A stretch of 23,984 nucleotides of DNA from Pseudomonadota bacterium (GTDB taxonomy: Bacteria > Pseudomonadota > Alphaproteobacteria > Caulobacterales > Caulobacteraceae), in the NCBI GenBank assembly GCA_023412655.1, contig JAEYNH010000107.1, forward strand, positions 1 to 23,984, written 5' to 3'. Each line of letters starts with the position of its first letter. The stretch's first letter is position 1. The translations under genes and the position numbers were made by a program. The notes beneath the pieces are model-generated. The model did not search any database, was not told the DNA's origin, and worked only from the letters and a program-made list of their open reading frames with translations. Below, one piece after another: positions 14,997-22,777 of the stretch.

Positions 14997-16142
14997 TCAG
15001 AACCAGGCGCGCACGCCGAACACCACCCGGGTGTCGCGCACGTCCTCGCCATGTGCCCGGGCGTAATCGGCGGTGTCGCCGAACTTCCGCTCGTGATGGA
15101 CCCCCACATAGGGCGCGAACTCGCCGCGGATCGCGTAGCGCAGGCGCAGGCCCACCTCCACGTCCTGCAGGCCCGAACCCAGCTCGACGGCGGGATCGGC
15201 GCTGGCCCCCAGATTGGCCTCGATGCTCGGTTCGAGGATCAGGCGCTGGGTGAGGCGGATGTCGTACGAGCCCGCCACCCGCGCCGACAGGTCGCCCCTG
15301 TCGGACAGGAACAGCGCGCCGCCCACTTCGAGCCAGTAGGGCGCAACGCCCTCGAGGCCGACCGTGGCGTAGGTCCGCTGCGGACGCGGCTGGAAGTCGT
15401 GGCGCACGCCGGCCTGGAGATTGAAGTAGGGGCCGATGGCCCGGCTGTAGAGAGCCTGGACCTCGGCGGTTTCGAGCTCGCCCGAGCCGCCCTCGCCTTC
15501 CGACTTCAGGACGAGCCGGTTCATGTCCCCGCCGAACGAGGCCTCGCCTTCCCAGGCCCAGACGTCGCCCGCGCTCGAGGGACGGATCTCCGCGGACTCC
15601 AGCATCACCTTCGACCAGGGCATGTCCCCATGCTCGACCAGCAGCTGTGCCCGCGCCCGCGCCATGGCGTCGGCCGGGAACAGACGGTCGGCGGCGTGGT
15701 CGGTCGGCGGCTCCGGCGGCGGCGCGTTCCCCGCGGGCAGGACGCTCATGGCATGGTCGGCGTGAGCCCCATGGGCGTCGTGCCCGCCATCGGCGCCGTG
15801 AGCGCCTTGGTCAGCCGGAGCGCCGTGAGCGCCGTGATCTGCGGGCGCCACATGGCCCGCGTGATCCGCCTCAGCGGCTCCATGGGCGCTATGGTCGGCG
15901 TGAGCCCCGTGCGCGCCGTGGTCGGCGTGAGCCCCATGATCTGCATGGGGGCCGTGACCCGCATGCGGGTCCTGGGCCGCCGCGGGCGCGGGCTGACTCG
16001 GCACGGCGTGACCGGCGTGGGGGTCGGCCGCCGCCGCGGGCGCCGGCGCGGTGTGCTGGTGGTGGGCGTGCGGGTCCTGGGCGAAGGCCGCGGTGGCGGC
16101 TAGGGCCAGGGGCGCGGCGGTGGCGATCAGCAGGCGGTTCAT
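14997..16142 (-). CDS. copB: Copper resistance outer-membrane protein CopB
   Basis: CopB family outer-membrane protein, 381 aa, which binds or handles copper at the outer membrane together with the oxidase CopA. A Sec signal peptide ends near AFAQ (~22). Residues 25-130 are a low-complexity, His-rich arm with 25 histidines in HAGH/HGAH/HADH units. Residues ~150-381 are the CopB beta-barrel (ARAQLLVEHGDMPWSKVMLE, WAWEGEASFGGDMNRL, YVGVHHERKFG) ending in a C-terminal Phe. The ATG shares one base with the copA stop (TAATG), so the two are translationally coupled. The His-rich arm is longer than in many CopB proteins and may bind several metal ions. Confidence 0.93.
   Translation of the reverse strand: MNRLLIATAAPLALAATAAFAQDPHAHHQHTAPAPAAAADPHAGHAVPSQPAPAAAQDPHAGHGPHADHGAHADHGAHGAHADHSAHGAAEADHAGHVAPADHGAHGAPADQGAHGADGGHDAHGAHADHAMSVLPAGNAPPPEPPTDHAADRLFPADAMARARAQLLVEHGDMPWSKVMLESAEIRPSSAGDVWAWEGEASFGGDMNRLVLKSEGEGGSGELETAEVQALYSRAIGPYFNLQAGVRHDFQPRPQRTYATVGLEGVAPYWLEVGGALFLSDRGDLSARVAGSYDIRLTQRLILEPSIEANLGASADPAVELGSGLQDVEVGLRLRYAIRGEFAPYVGVHHERKFGDTADYARAHGEDVRDTRVVFGVRAWF
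15753..16070 (-). repeat. Degenerate short repeats coding the His-rich arm of CopB
   Basis: Tandem-like in-frame units coding H-A-G-H, H-G-A-H and H-A-D-H, with recurring GTGAGCCCC-type 9-mers on the plus strand. Such stretches tend to vary in length between strains by slippage. This is part of the copB coding region, not a CRISPR array. Confidence 0.6.
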
Positions 16143-17926
16143 TAGGCGTGCCCTTCCAGCGGACGGACGGTGACGACCCTGAACATCCCCGCGTGCATGT
16201 GCAACAGCATGTGGCAGTGGAGGGCCCAGTCCCCCGGCTCGTTCGCGGTGAGGTCGAACGAGACCTTGCCGCCGGGCAGCACATTGACCGTGTGCTTGCG
16301 GGGCTGATGGAGCCCGTGACCGTTGACGATCTCGAAGAAGTGCCCGTGCAGGTGGATGGGGTGAGCCATCATGGTGTCGTTCACCAGGGTCACCCGCACC
16401 CGCTCGTTGAACCGGAACGGGATCGGCTTGGTGTTCTCAGAGTACTTCTCGCCGTCGAAACCCCAGATGAAGCGCTCCATGTTGCCGGTCAGGTGCAGCT
16501 TCAACTCGCGCGAGGGGGCGCGCTCGTCGGTGTTGGGCGTGAGCGCCACCAGGTCGGTGTAGGTCAGCACCCGGTGCGGCACGTTCTCCAGGCCGGTGCC
16601 GCGATCGCCGACCCGGTCCACGGGCATCGGCGAGATCATCTGCACACCGGGCGTCATCTTCACCTGCGGCGCGTTCTTCGGATCGCGCATGCTCATGGAC
16701 GAATGGTCCATGGCCGGCTGGGGCGCCGCGGCGTCCCCGTGACCCGCGTGGGCGTCATGGCCCCCGCCTCCGTGGGAGTTCCCGTGCGCGCCATGATCCA
16801 TGTCGCCCATGCCCATGTCCTTCATGGTCAGGATGGGACGCTCGCGCAGGGGCGGAACCTCGGCCGACATGCCCGGCCGTGGCGCCAGGGTGGCCCGCGC
16901 CATGCCGGAACGGTCAGACCCTTCGGCCACGATGGTGAAGGCGCGATCCTCGGTTGGGGTGACGATGACGTCGTAGGTTTCCGCGTTGGCGATCTGGAAC
17001 TCGTCCACCGTCACCGGACGCACGTCCTGGCCGTCCGCCTGGACCACCGTCATCGGCAGGCCTGGAATACGCACGTTGAAGATCGTCATGGCCGCGGCGT
17101 TGACGAACCGCAGCCGCACCCGCTCGCCCGGCTTGAACAGCGCGGTCCAGTTGGACTTCGGGCCGTGGCCGTTGACCAGATAGGTGTAGGTCGAGCCGGT
17201 GACGTCGGCGATGTCGGTGGGGTCCATCAGCATGCGGGCCCACTCGATGCGCTCCCGCAGCGGCTGGTCCTTGCCGGCCAGCAGGCCGGCCACCGTCTGC
17301 TTCTGCCGGTTGAAGAAGCCCGGCTGCTGCTTCAGGCGCGCCATCAGGGTGTGCGGGTGCATGAAGCTGTAGTCCGACAGCACGATCACGTGCTCTCGGT
17401 CGTAGGGCGCCGGCTCGGCGCCCGCCGGATCGATCACCAGCGGCGCGTAGTGGCCGATCAGTTCCTGAAGGCCCGAGTGCGAATGGTACCAATAGGTGCC
17501 GGCGTGACGGATCTTGAACTCGTAGTTGAACGTCTCGCCCGGGCGGATGCCCGGGAAGCTTACGCCAGGGACGCCGTCCATCTGGAAGGGCACCAACAGG
17601 CCATGCCAGTGGATCGAGGTGTCCTCGTCCTTCAGGTGGTTGGTCACCGCGATACGGACGTCCTGGCCTTCCTTCAGGCGGATCAGCGGTCCGGGCACCG
17701 TGCCGTTGATGGCGATGGCGTGCCCGGCCCGGCCGTCGACCTGGAACGGCGCGTGACCGATATCGAGCCGGATCTCTCCGCCTTCCAGCGCGGTGGGACG
17801 GGGCGAAAGGCCGGGCGTCTGGCTGCGCGCCCAGGTGGGCAGCAGGAGGCCGGCGCTGGCCAAGCCGCCGACGGCGGCGGACCGGCGCAGCATATCGCGT
17901 CGGGACAGGTCGTAGGACGAACTCAT
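16142..17926 (-). CDS. copA: Copper resistance multicopper oxidase CopA
   Basis: Periplasmic multicopper oxidase that oxidises Cu(I) to the less toxic Cu(II), 594 aa. The N-terminus has a twin-arginine signal (LSRRDMLRRSAAVGG, ~7-21), as needed for export of a folded copper enzyme. The four copper-binding stretches are present in order: HWHG, YHSHSG, HPIHLHGH and HCHMLLHMHAGM, so the type 1, 2 and 3 sites are complete. Between ~390 and 440 lies a Met/His-rich insert (MGMGDMDHGAHG..., HSSMSM) typical of CopA/PcoA. The ATG at 17926 has a weak ribosome site. It follows the ECF sigma gene by 106 bases, with a GC hairpin in the gap, and overlaps copB by one base. Confidence 0.95.
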   Translation of the reverse strand: MSSSYDLSRRDMLRRSAAVGGLASAGLLLPTWARSQTPGLSPRPTALEGGEIRLDIGHAPFQVDGRAGHAIAINGTVPGPLIRLKEGQDVRIAVTNHLKDEDTSIHWHGLLVPFQMDGVPGVSFPGIRPGETFNYEFKIRHAGTYWYHSHSGLQELIGHYAPLVIDPAGAEPAPYDREHVIVLSDYSFMHPHTLMARLKQQPGFFNRQKQTVAGLLAGKDQPLRERIEWARMLMDPTDIADVTGSTYTYLVNGHGPKSNWTALFKPGERVRLRFVNAAAMTIFNVRIPGLPMTVVQADGQDVRPVTVDEFQIANAETYDVIVTPTEDRAFTIVAEGSDRSGMARATLAPRPGMSAEVPPLRERPILTMKDMGMGDMDHGAHGNSHGGGGHDAHAGHGDAAAPQPAMDHSSMSMRDPKNAPQVKMTPGVQMISPMPVDRVGDRGTGLENVPHRVLTYTDLVALTPNTDERAPSRELKLHLTGNMERFIWGFDGEKYSENTKPIPFRFNERVRVTLVNDTMMAHPIHLHGHFFEIVNGHGLHQPRKHTVNVLPGGKVSFDLTANEPGDWALHCHMLLHMHAGMFRVVTVRPLEGHA

Positions 17927-17965
17927 CGGGGGATTGAAAGCCTTGTCGTCTCGGGCGGGAGCGCC

Positions 17966-17996
17966 GCGCCACCGGCAAGCCGGCGCGCGGTGGCGC
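17966..17996 (-). other. GC hairpin between the ECF sigma gene and copA
   Basis: GCGCCACCG (minus 17996-17988) pairs perfectly with CGGTGGCGC (17974-17966). No T-run follows. It may stabilise the copA mRNA, act as an attenuator or mark a processing site between the regulatory and structural genes. Confidence 0.4.
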
Positions 17997-18032
17997 TGTC
18001 GCCTTAGTCTACGCGTCCGGACGCCGGAGCCC

Positions 18033-18605
18033 TCATTTCGAGATCTCGGCCCTGACCATTTCCGCCAGCCGCTGGCGCGCCCGGTAGGCGCGCGTCTCGA
18101 CGGTCTTGACGCTGACCCCCAGGAGGTCGGCGGCCTCCTGCTGGCTGAGCTCGTCGAAATAGGTCAGCAGCAGCGGCTCCTTGAGCTTGGCCGGCAGGCG
18201 GGCGATGGCGCGGTCGAGCGCCCGGCGCATCTGGGCGTCCGCAAGCGAAGCCTCGGGTGTCGGCCCCGGGTCCGGGCTGGCCATGGCTTCGGGACCGTCC
18301 GCCGGTCGCTCGCCCAGGATGACACGGCGCACCGCCAGCCGCCGCCCGCGATCCCGACACTTGTTCAGGGCGATGGCCCGCAGCCAGGCGCCGAACGGGC
18401 GGCGGGCGTCGAAGCGATCCAGCGCCTTCCAGGCGGCGACGAAGGCCTCCTGCGTCACCTCATAGGCTGCGTCGGCGTCGCCGACGTACCGGCGCACGAA
18501 GCGGTACAGCCCTTCCTTGTGCCGCCGCATCAGGGCCGTGAATGCGCGGTCCTCGCCGGCCAGCGCGCGGCGCGCCAGCGCCAGGTCGTCCTCCGCCTCG
18601 GTCAC
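18033..18605 (-). CDS. ECF sigma factor, CnrH-like
   Basis: Extracytoplasmic-function RNA polymerase sigma factor, 190 aa. Region 2 (~20-88: FTALMRRHKEGLYRFVRRYV, VTQEAFVAAWKALDRFD, FGAWLRAIALNKCRD) and region 4 (~130-185: LPAKLKEPLLLTYFDELSQQ, LLGVSVKTVETRAYRARQRL) are complete, joined by a linker. GTG start; its GTGA overlaps the stop of the cnrX-like sensor gene, so expression is coupled to its regulators. By analogy with cnrYXH of Cupriavidus metallidurans it should be held by the membrane anti-sigma factor and released when the periplasmic sensor binds metal. The likely targets are its own operon and copAB-cusF downstream. Confidence 0.9.
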   Translation of the reverse strand: MTEAEDDLALARRALAGEDRAFTALMRRHKEGLYRFVRRYVGDADAAYEVTQEAFVAAWKALDRFDARRPFGAWLRAIALNKCRDRGRRLAVRRVILGERPADGPEAMASPDPGPTPEASLADAQMRRALDRAIARLPAKLKEPLLLTYFDELSQQEAADLLGVSVKTVETRAYRARQRLAEMVRAEISK

Positions 18606-19042
18606 GACGCCGGTTCGGTGAGCGCCTCCGCGACGCGGGCGTCGAACTTCTTGGCCTGCTCCGGCGTCAGCACACGGCGCATGGCCAACACGTGTACGAT
18701 GGTTTCCTTCTGGAGCTCGCCCATGGCGTGGTGGAACCGCTCCACGGCCGCAGCCACCTCAGGCGAGTATTCGTGCCGTGCCTGGATGGCCGCGGCGAGC
18801 TCGGCGTTGGCGGCGCGGAGCTCGGCCTCGCGGGCGCGGCGGCGGACCGAGAAGTCCTGCTCCAGCCTGTCGAGCTGCGCAGCCTGCTCCTTGGTGAGCC
18901 GGATCTCCTTGTGCACGAAGGCGTGCAGCGAGGGCGGCTCCCTGCGCGACTGGATGTAATGCACCGTGCAGAGCGCGCCGACCGCGCCGGCGATGATGGT
19001 CAGGATGAGGGTGAGCAGCAGCCCGCGGCTCATCCCCTTCAT
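18602..19042 (-). CDS. Periplasmic heavy-metal sensor, CnrX-like
   Basis: Membrane-anchored periplasmic metal sensor, 146 aa. One membrane segment (~7-27) is followed by an all-helical hooked-hairpin domain of the CnrX/NccX/ZraP group. His40, His44, Glu61, His117 and Met121 stand at the same spacing as the metal ligands His42, His46, Glu63, His119 and Met123 of CnrX. The start at 19042 (MKGMSRG) overlaps the stop of the anti-sigma gene as ATGA; the open frame runs on to 19465, but that part is the shadow of the anti-sigma gene. It would relay metal binding to the CnrY-like protein and free the sigma factor. Confidence 0.88.
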   Translation of the reverse strand: MKGMSRGLLLTLILTIIAGAVGALCTVHYIQSRREPPSLHAFVHKEIRLTKEQAAQLDRLEQDFSVRRRAREAELRAANAELAAAIQARHEYSPEVAAAVERFHHAMGELQKETIVHVLAMRRVLTPEQAKKFDARVAEALTEPAS

Positions 19043-19410
19043 CCGCGGCCGCCCCGCGCCGGGCCTTCCAGCAGGGTGGACGGCGCAAGCTTCGGCCCCA
19101 GGGAGAACACCGAGATCTCGTCGCTCGAGGGCCGCCAGGACGACGCCGCCAGGCCGCCCGTAGCCACGCCGAGCAACAGGGCGCACACCACGGCGGCAGT
19201 GCGGAAGGCGAAGACCGCCTCGCCCGCCCCGGCCCGGCCCTCGCCGCGCCCGTCGATCCGCGCCCAGACAGCCGGCTCCAGCTGGTCCAGCCGGCGGTCG
19301 GGGGGCGCGGACTTCAGCGCCCGCAGCGTATTTTCCAGCCAGTCGGCCAAGCCCTGCTCCTGAAAATGGGCGTTCAGGATGATTACGCGCCGGCGCTTCG
19401 CGTCCCTCAT
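19039..19410 (-). CDS. CnrY-like membrane anti-sigma factor
   Basis: 123 aa, with a cytoplasmic N-terminal part (~1-65), a single membrane segment (~68-90, FRTAAVVCALLLGVATGGLAA) and a short periplasmic tail containing ISVFSLGPKLAPSTLLEG. The ATG at 19410 has AAGGGG upstream. Identity rests on position and layout: a small one-membrane-span protein directly before a CnrX-like sensor and an ECF sigma factor, linked by 4-bp overlaps. It should bind and silence the sigma factor. Sequence resemblance to CnrY itself is weak, which is normal for this fast-evolving family. Confidence 0.75.
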   Translation of the reverse strand: MRDAKRRRVIILNAHFQEQGLADWLENTLRALKSAPPDRRLDQLEPAVWARIDGRGEGRAGAGEAVFAFRTAAVVCALLLGVATGGLAASSWRPSSDEISVFSLGPKLAPSTLLEGPARGGRG

Positions 19411-19469
19411 TTCGCGCCCCTTGGCAAGCGCCGCAGCCTTGCCGTCGCCGCCGGAACCTGAACATCGCT

Positions 19470-19482
19470 CGACTTAGAGTCG
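19470..19482. promoter_or_regulatory. Palindrome CGACT-TAG-AGTCG upstream of the sigma cassette
   Basis: Perfect 5-bp arms with a 3-base centre, 60 bases before the anti-sigma ATG. It has the same geometry as the palindrome at 19521-19533. Candidate regulator site only. Confidence 0.3.
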
Positions 19483-19520
19483 CAACCCGAAGGAGGCTCT
19501 TGCCCTGCAGCCAGCGATAT

Positions 19521-19533
19521 ACCTAACATAGGT
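19521..19533. promoter_or_regulatory. Palindrome ACCTA-ACA-TAGGT between divergent genes
   Basis: Perfect 5-bp arms with a 3-base centre, in the gap between the sigma cassette (minus) and the chaperone-like gene (plus). The bases around it (GATATACCTAACATAGG) are AT-rich and could be a promoter on either strand. The ECF sigma autopromoter would be expected in this region, but I cannot pick it out. Confidence 0.4.
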
Positions 19534-19591
19534 TGTGTCGAGTAGCCGACAGTCGACCCAGAGAACCGGGCGGCATGTCGGACCTCCTCCA

Positions 19592-20566
19592 ATGGGGCGT
19601 TTTGTGTACCTAGAGTTCCCGGCCGACTTTCATGGCCGCCCGCGTTCCGCCGCCATCCCGTTTCGGTGCGCCGCCCTCGCCCTCGCGTGCCTCTCACTGG
19701 GCGCCTCTCCCCCAAACGCCGAGGCGCAGGAGGCGGGTGGCCCGCAGCTCCAGCACTTCGGCGCCCAGCTGCAGATCGAGCCCCGGCGGATCACCCTCAC
19801 CCCGGACAATGCCGAGGCCCGCGTCGCGCTGAGCGTCCCGTGGGGCGAAGGCGTCTTCGACGTCAGCCTCGTCGACCGCATCATGACGCCAGACGGCCGC
19901 ATCCTGGCCGTCTCGGAGAGCGACGGCGAGATCGAGGCCCCTGCCCTGATCGCGCAGCTGCGCTCGGCTCGCCCCTTCGTCGCCACCTCGGCAGAGGCGA
20001 TCGCGCTTCAGTCGGGCCGCGCCCCCCGCGACGTGCGCGTGGCGTTGGTTGCGATGCCGCCCGAGCCCGGCGAGTACCGCACCCACCTCACCCTGACCGC
20101 CCAGCGTCCCAGCGACCAGCCGGCGGCGGCGCCCAGCATGACCTGGGCGCACACCATCCCGGTGATCCTGCGAGTCGGGCCGCCGGACGCCCAGGGCGTC
20201 ATTGAGAACGCCCGGGTCGAACTGCGCGATGTAGACGCCGCGACCACCCTGGGCGCGCGCCAGCGCGTCCTGGCGTTCGACCTGGTGCGCAGCGGGAGCA
20301 GCTCCCTGTTCGGCGACCTGAGCCTGCACATGCCCGACGGCCGCGCCGTCACGCTGGCGCAAAGCATCGCCGTCTACGGCGAACTTGACCGGCGGCGCGT
20401 CGCCCTGCCCCTGAACGGCCCCGCCTCGGGCCTGGTGGAGCTGCGCTACACCGACCGCGACACCCGGCCCGGCGAAGTCATCGCCAGGGCTTGGGTGAAC
20501 CTGTCGCCTCGCCGGGAAGCCGACGCCGCCAAGGCCATCGGCCGCCTCGAGGCGATCGCGGACTAG
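19592..20566 (+). CDS. PapD-like periplasmic chaperone-like protein
   Basis: About 324 aa. A Sec signal peptide (FRCAALALACLSLGA..., cut near AEAQ) is followed by an immunoglobulin-like domain of the pilus-chaperone type: LQIEPRRITLTPDNAEARVALS, VSLVDRIMTPDGRI and PPEPGEYRTHLTLTA. A second beta-rich domain follows. The start is uncertain: the ATG at 19592 lacks a good ribosome site, GTG at 19604 has GGGG upstream, and the frame is open from 19535. There are no usher or pilin genes here, so its client is unknown. It may serve a pilus operon elsewhere. The gene is convergent with the cytochrome c gene, 13 bases apart. Confidence 0.65.
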   Translation: MGRFVYLEFPADFHGRPRSAAIPFRCAALALACLSLGASPPNAEAQEAGGPQLQHFGAQLQIEPRRITLTPDNAEARVALSVPWGEGVFDVSLVDRIMTPDGRILAVSESDGEIEAPALIAQLRSARPFVATSAEAIALQSGRAPRDVRVALVAMPPEPGEYRTHLTLTAQRPSDQPAAAPSMTWAHTIPVILRVGPPDAQGVIENARVELRDVDAATTLGARQRVLAFDLVRSGSSSLFGDLSLHMPDGRAVTLAQSIAVYGELDRRRVALPLNGPASGLVELRYTDRDTRPGEVIARAWVNLSPRREADAAKAIGRLEAIAD

Positions 20567-20579
20567 ACCCGCCTTCGCG

Positions 20580-20981
20580 TCAGCGGCCTTCGCGCGGCGG
20601 CGGCAGCGTACGGATATAGGCGATGACGTCTGCCCGGGCCTGCGGATCGGTCACGGCCAGAACCATCTGCGTACCCGGCGCGAAGGTCCCCGGCGCCGCC
20701 AGGAAAGCGTCCAGGTTCTGCTCGGTCCAGACCTCGCCGGCACGCGCCTTCAGACCGTTGCTGTAGCCCCCGAATTCCTTCACCGCCGCGATCGGGCGGT
20801 CGGCGATGCCCCGCAGGGTCGGGGCGATCGACACGGTGTGACAGCCCCTGCACTGGGCCGCGTAGATCTCCGCCCCGGCCTCCTCGTCGGGGACCAGCTG
20901 CCCCGCCGCCGTGGCCGCGCCCGCGAAAACCACGACCGCGACAGCTCCGGCCGCCGCCATCGTCATGCGCCCATACCGCAT
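20580..20981 (-). CDS. Small periplasmic cytochrome c (class I)
   Basis: Electron carrier, 133 aa. A Sec signal peptide (~1-26) is followed by a single c-heme site, Cys44-Arg-Gly-Cys47-His48, and Met106 (FAPGTQM) is the likely sixth ligand. Size and layout match cytochrome c2/c550-like proteins. The ATG at 20981 has AGAGGA upstream. It is transcribed divergently from the DUF1592-type c-heme protein gene with about 100 bases between the starts, so the two may share control and electrons. Confidence 0.88.
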   Translation of the reverse strand: MRYGRMTMAAAGAVAVVVFAGAATAAGQLVPDEEAGAEIYAAQCRGCHTVSIAPTLRGIADRPIAAVKEFGGYSNGLKARAGEVWTEQNLDAFLAAPGTFAPGTQMVLAVTDPQARADVIAYIRTLPPPREGR

Positions 20982-21085
20982 CGTCGCCGTCTCCTCTGAT
21001 CAAGGCTATTGCCCCTAGCTTCGATTCACTATTGGTGCAATTATCGATTGGCGCAGCGAAGTCTGACGCAGATGGGGAGGATGGG

Positions 21086-22777
21086 ATGCCGAGGTGGGGC
21101 GACATCGCCGGGGCGGCGTTGGCGATCGGAGTCTTGACGGGCACGGCAGGTCTCGTCACGCACACCGCGCTGGCTCAGCCGGCGGCGACCGCGAGTGCGG
21201 CGGATATGATCGTTGCCGCCCGGCGGCTCACCGAAAGTCAGTACCGGAACACGATCGCCGATGTTTTTGGTGCAGATGTTCAGGTCCAGGGCCGGTTCGA
21301 GCCGGAACGTCGCGAAGACGGCCTCCTGGCCGTGGGCAGCGGACGCCTTTCGATCACCCCGGCTGGCTTCGAACAGTACTACCGCATGGCGGGCGCGATC
21401 GCCGCGCAGGTCACCGCGCCGGAGCGCCGCACCCGGCTGTCGGATTGCCGCCCGATGTCCGCCACCGCTCCGGACGAGGCCTGCGCCCGCCGGATCATCG
21501 CCCAGGTGGGCGAACAACTCTTCCGCCGCCCCCTGACCGAGGCCGAGATCGCCGCCCGGGTGAACACCGCCAACCTGGGCGCCGAGCGATCCGGTGACTT
21601 CTACGCGGGCATGGCCCTGGCCCTGCAGAGCCTGCTGGTCGCCCCCGAGTTCCTGTTCCGGATGGAACGGGCCGAGGCCGACCCCACCCAGGCCGGCAAG
21701 CACCGGCTCGACGGCTACAGCAAGGCCGCGCGCCTTTCGTTCCTCTTCTGGGATGCGCCGCCGGACGCTGAGCTGCGCCGGGCCGCCGCCGCCGGCGAAC
21801 TGCACGATCCCGACGGCCTGAACCGCCAGCTTTCCCGCCTGGCCGCCTCGCCGCGCCTGCGGGACGGGGCACGGGCCTTCTTCGCCGACATGCTCCAGCT
21901 GGAGCACTTCGACGGCCTGACCAAGGATGCGAAGGCCTACCCAAAGTTCAGCCAGGCCCTGGCCGACAGCGCCCGGGAACAGACCCTGCGCACGACGGTG
22001 GACCTGCTGATCGACCAGAAGCGCGACTACCGCGAACTGTTCACCTCAAATTCGACCTACATCAATCGCCATCTGGCGGCCGTCTATCAGGTGCCGTTCG
22101 CCTCGATGAACGAATGGGCGCCCTTCACCTTCCCAAAGGAAGCGGGGCGCTCGGGAATCCTCACCGAGGTCACCTTCCTGTCGCTGTTCGCGCACCCGGC
22201 CGCATCCTCGCCGACCCGGCGGGGCGTGAAGCTGCATGAGATCTTTATGTGCGAGCCGACGCCCGACCCGCCGGCCGACGTGGACTTCTCCAAGGTCCAG
22301 GCGCTGGAGAGCGGCACCGTTCGGACCCGCCTGCTCGCCCACATGGAGAACGAAGGCTGCGCCGCCTGCCACCGGGTCAGCGATCCGGTGGGTCTGGCGC
22401 TGGAGCATTTCGACGGCATCGGCCAGAAGCGCACGCTCGAGAACGGCCAGCTCATCGATGTGAGCGCCGAGCTGAACGGCGTCCGCTTCACGGGCGCCCA
22501 GGGCGCTGCGGCCTACCTGCGGGATCAGCGGAAGATCCCCGCGTGCCTCGTCCGCAACGTCTACGCTTACGGCGTCGGCAAGGCTCCGGACGAGCGCGAC
22601 GAGGACTACCTGGCGGACCAGACCGATGCCTTCGCCGCCGACGGCTTCCGCGTGCCCGAGATGATGGTGCGGATCGCCGCCAGTCCCGAGTTCTTCAAGG
22701 TCAGACTGCCCGCGCGGCCTCGGCCGGCCACTCAGGTGGCCGCGCTCGCCGCCGGTGAGAGGGGAGCAATCCAATGA
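21086..22777 (+). CDS. DUF1587/1595/1592/1588/1585 multi-domain c-heme protein
   Basis: 563 aa, exported by a Sec signal (~5-30, cut near ALAQ). It shows the usual domain chain of this 'planctomycete-type' family: DUF1587 (LTESQYRNTIADVFG), DUF1595 (RIIAQVGEQLFRRPLTEAEI), DUF1592 (SKAARLSFLFWDAPPDAELR), DUF1588 (RSGILTEVTFLSLFAHP...SPTRRGVKLHEIFMC) and DUF1585 at the end. A heme-c site Cys425-x2-Cys428-His429 lies in the DUF1588 part. The ATG at 21086 is preferred over 21032 because GGGGAGG is five bases upstream and the signal peptide then starts normally. Its stop overlaps the DUF1552 gene as ATGA. The reaction is unknown. Confidence 0.88.
   Translation: MPRWGDIAGAALAIGVLTGTAGLVTHTALAQPAATASAADMIVAARRLTESQYRNTIADVFGADVQVQGRFEPERREDGLLAVGSGRLSITPAGFEQYYRMAGAIAAQVTAPERRTRLSDCRPMSATAPDEACARRIIAQVGEQLFRRPLTEAEIAARVNTANLGAERSGDFYAGMALALQSLLVAPEFLFRMERAEADPTQAGKHRLDGYSKAARLSFLFWDAPPDAELRRAAAAGELHDPDGLNRQLSRLAASPRLRDGARAFFADMLQLEHFDGLTKDAKAYPKFSQALADSAREQTLRTTVDLLIDQKRDYRELFTSNSTYINRHLAAVYQVPFASMNEWAPFTFPKEAGRSGILTEVTFLSLFAHPAASSPTRRGVKLHEIFMCEPTPDPPADVDFSKVQALESGTVRTRLLAHMENEGCAACHRVSDPVGLALEHFDGIGQKRTLENGQLIDVSAELNGVRFTGAQGAAAYLRDQRKIPACLVRNVYAYGVGKAPDERDEDYLADQTDAFAADGFRVPEMMVRIAASPEFFKVRLPARPRPATQVAALAAGERGAIQ

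Noticed and set aside
15753..16070. Short repeats resembling an array
   Set aside because: The repeats are codon-level units of the His-rich arm of CopB, in frame, without spacers of constant length; not CRISPR.
15647..18007. Long plus-strand ORF of 786 codons
   Set aside because: Antisense to copA and copB; Arg/His-rich nonsense product.
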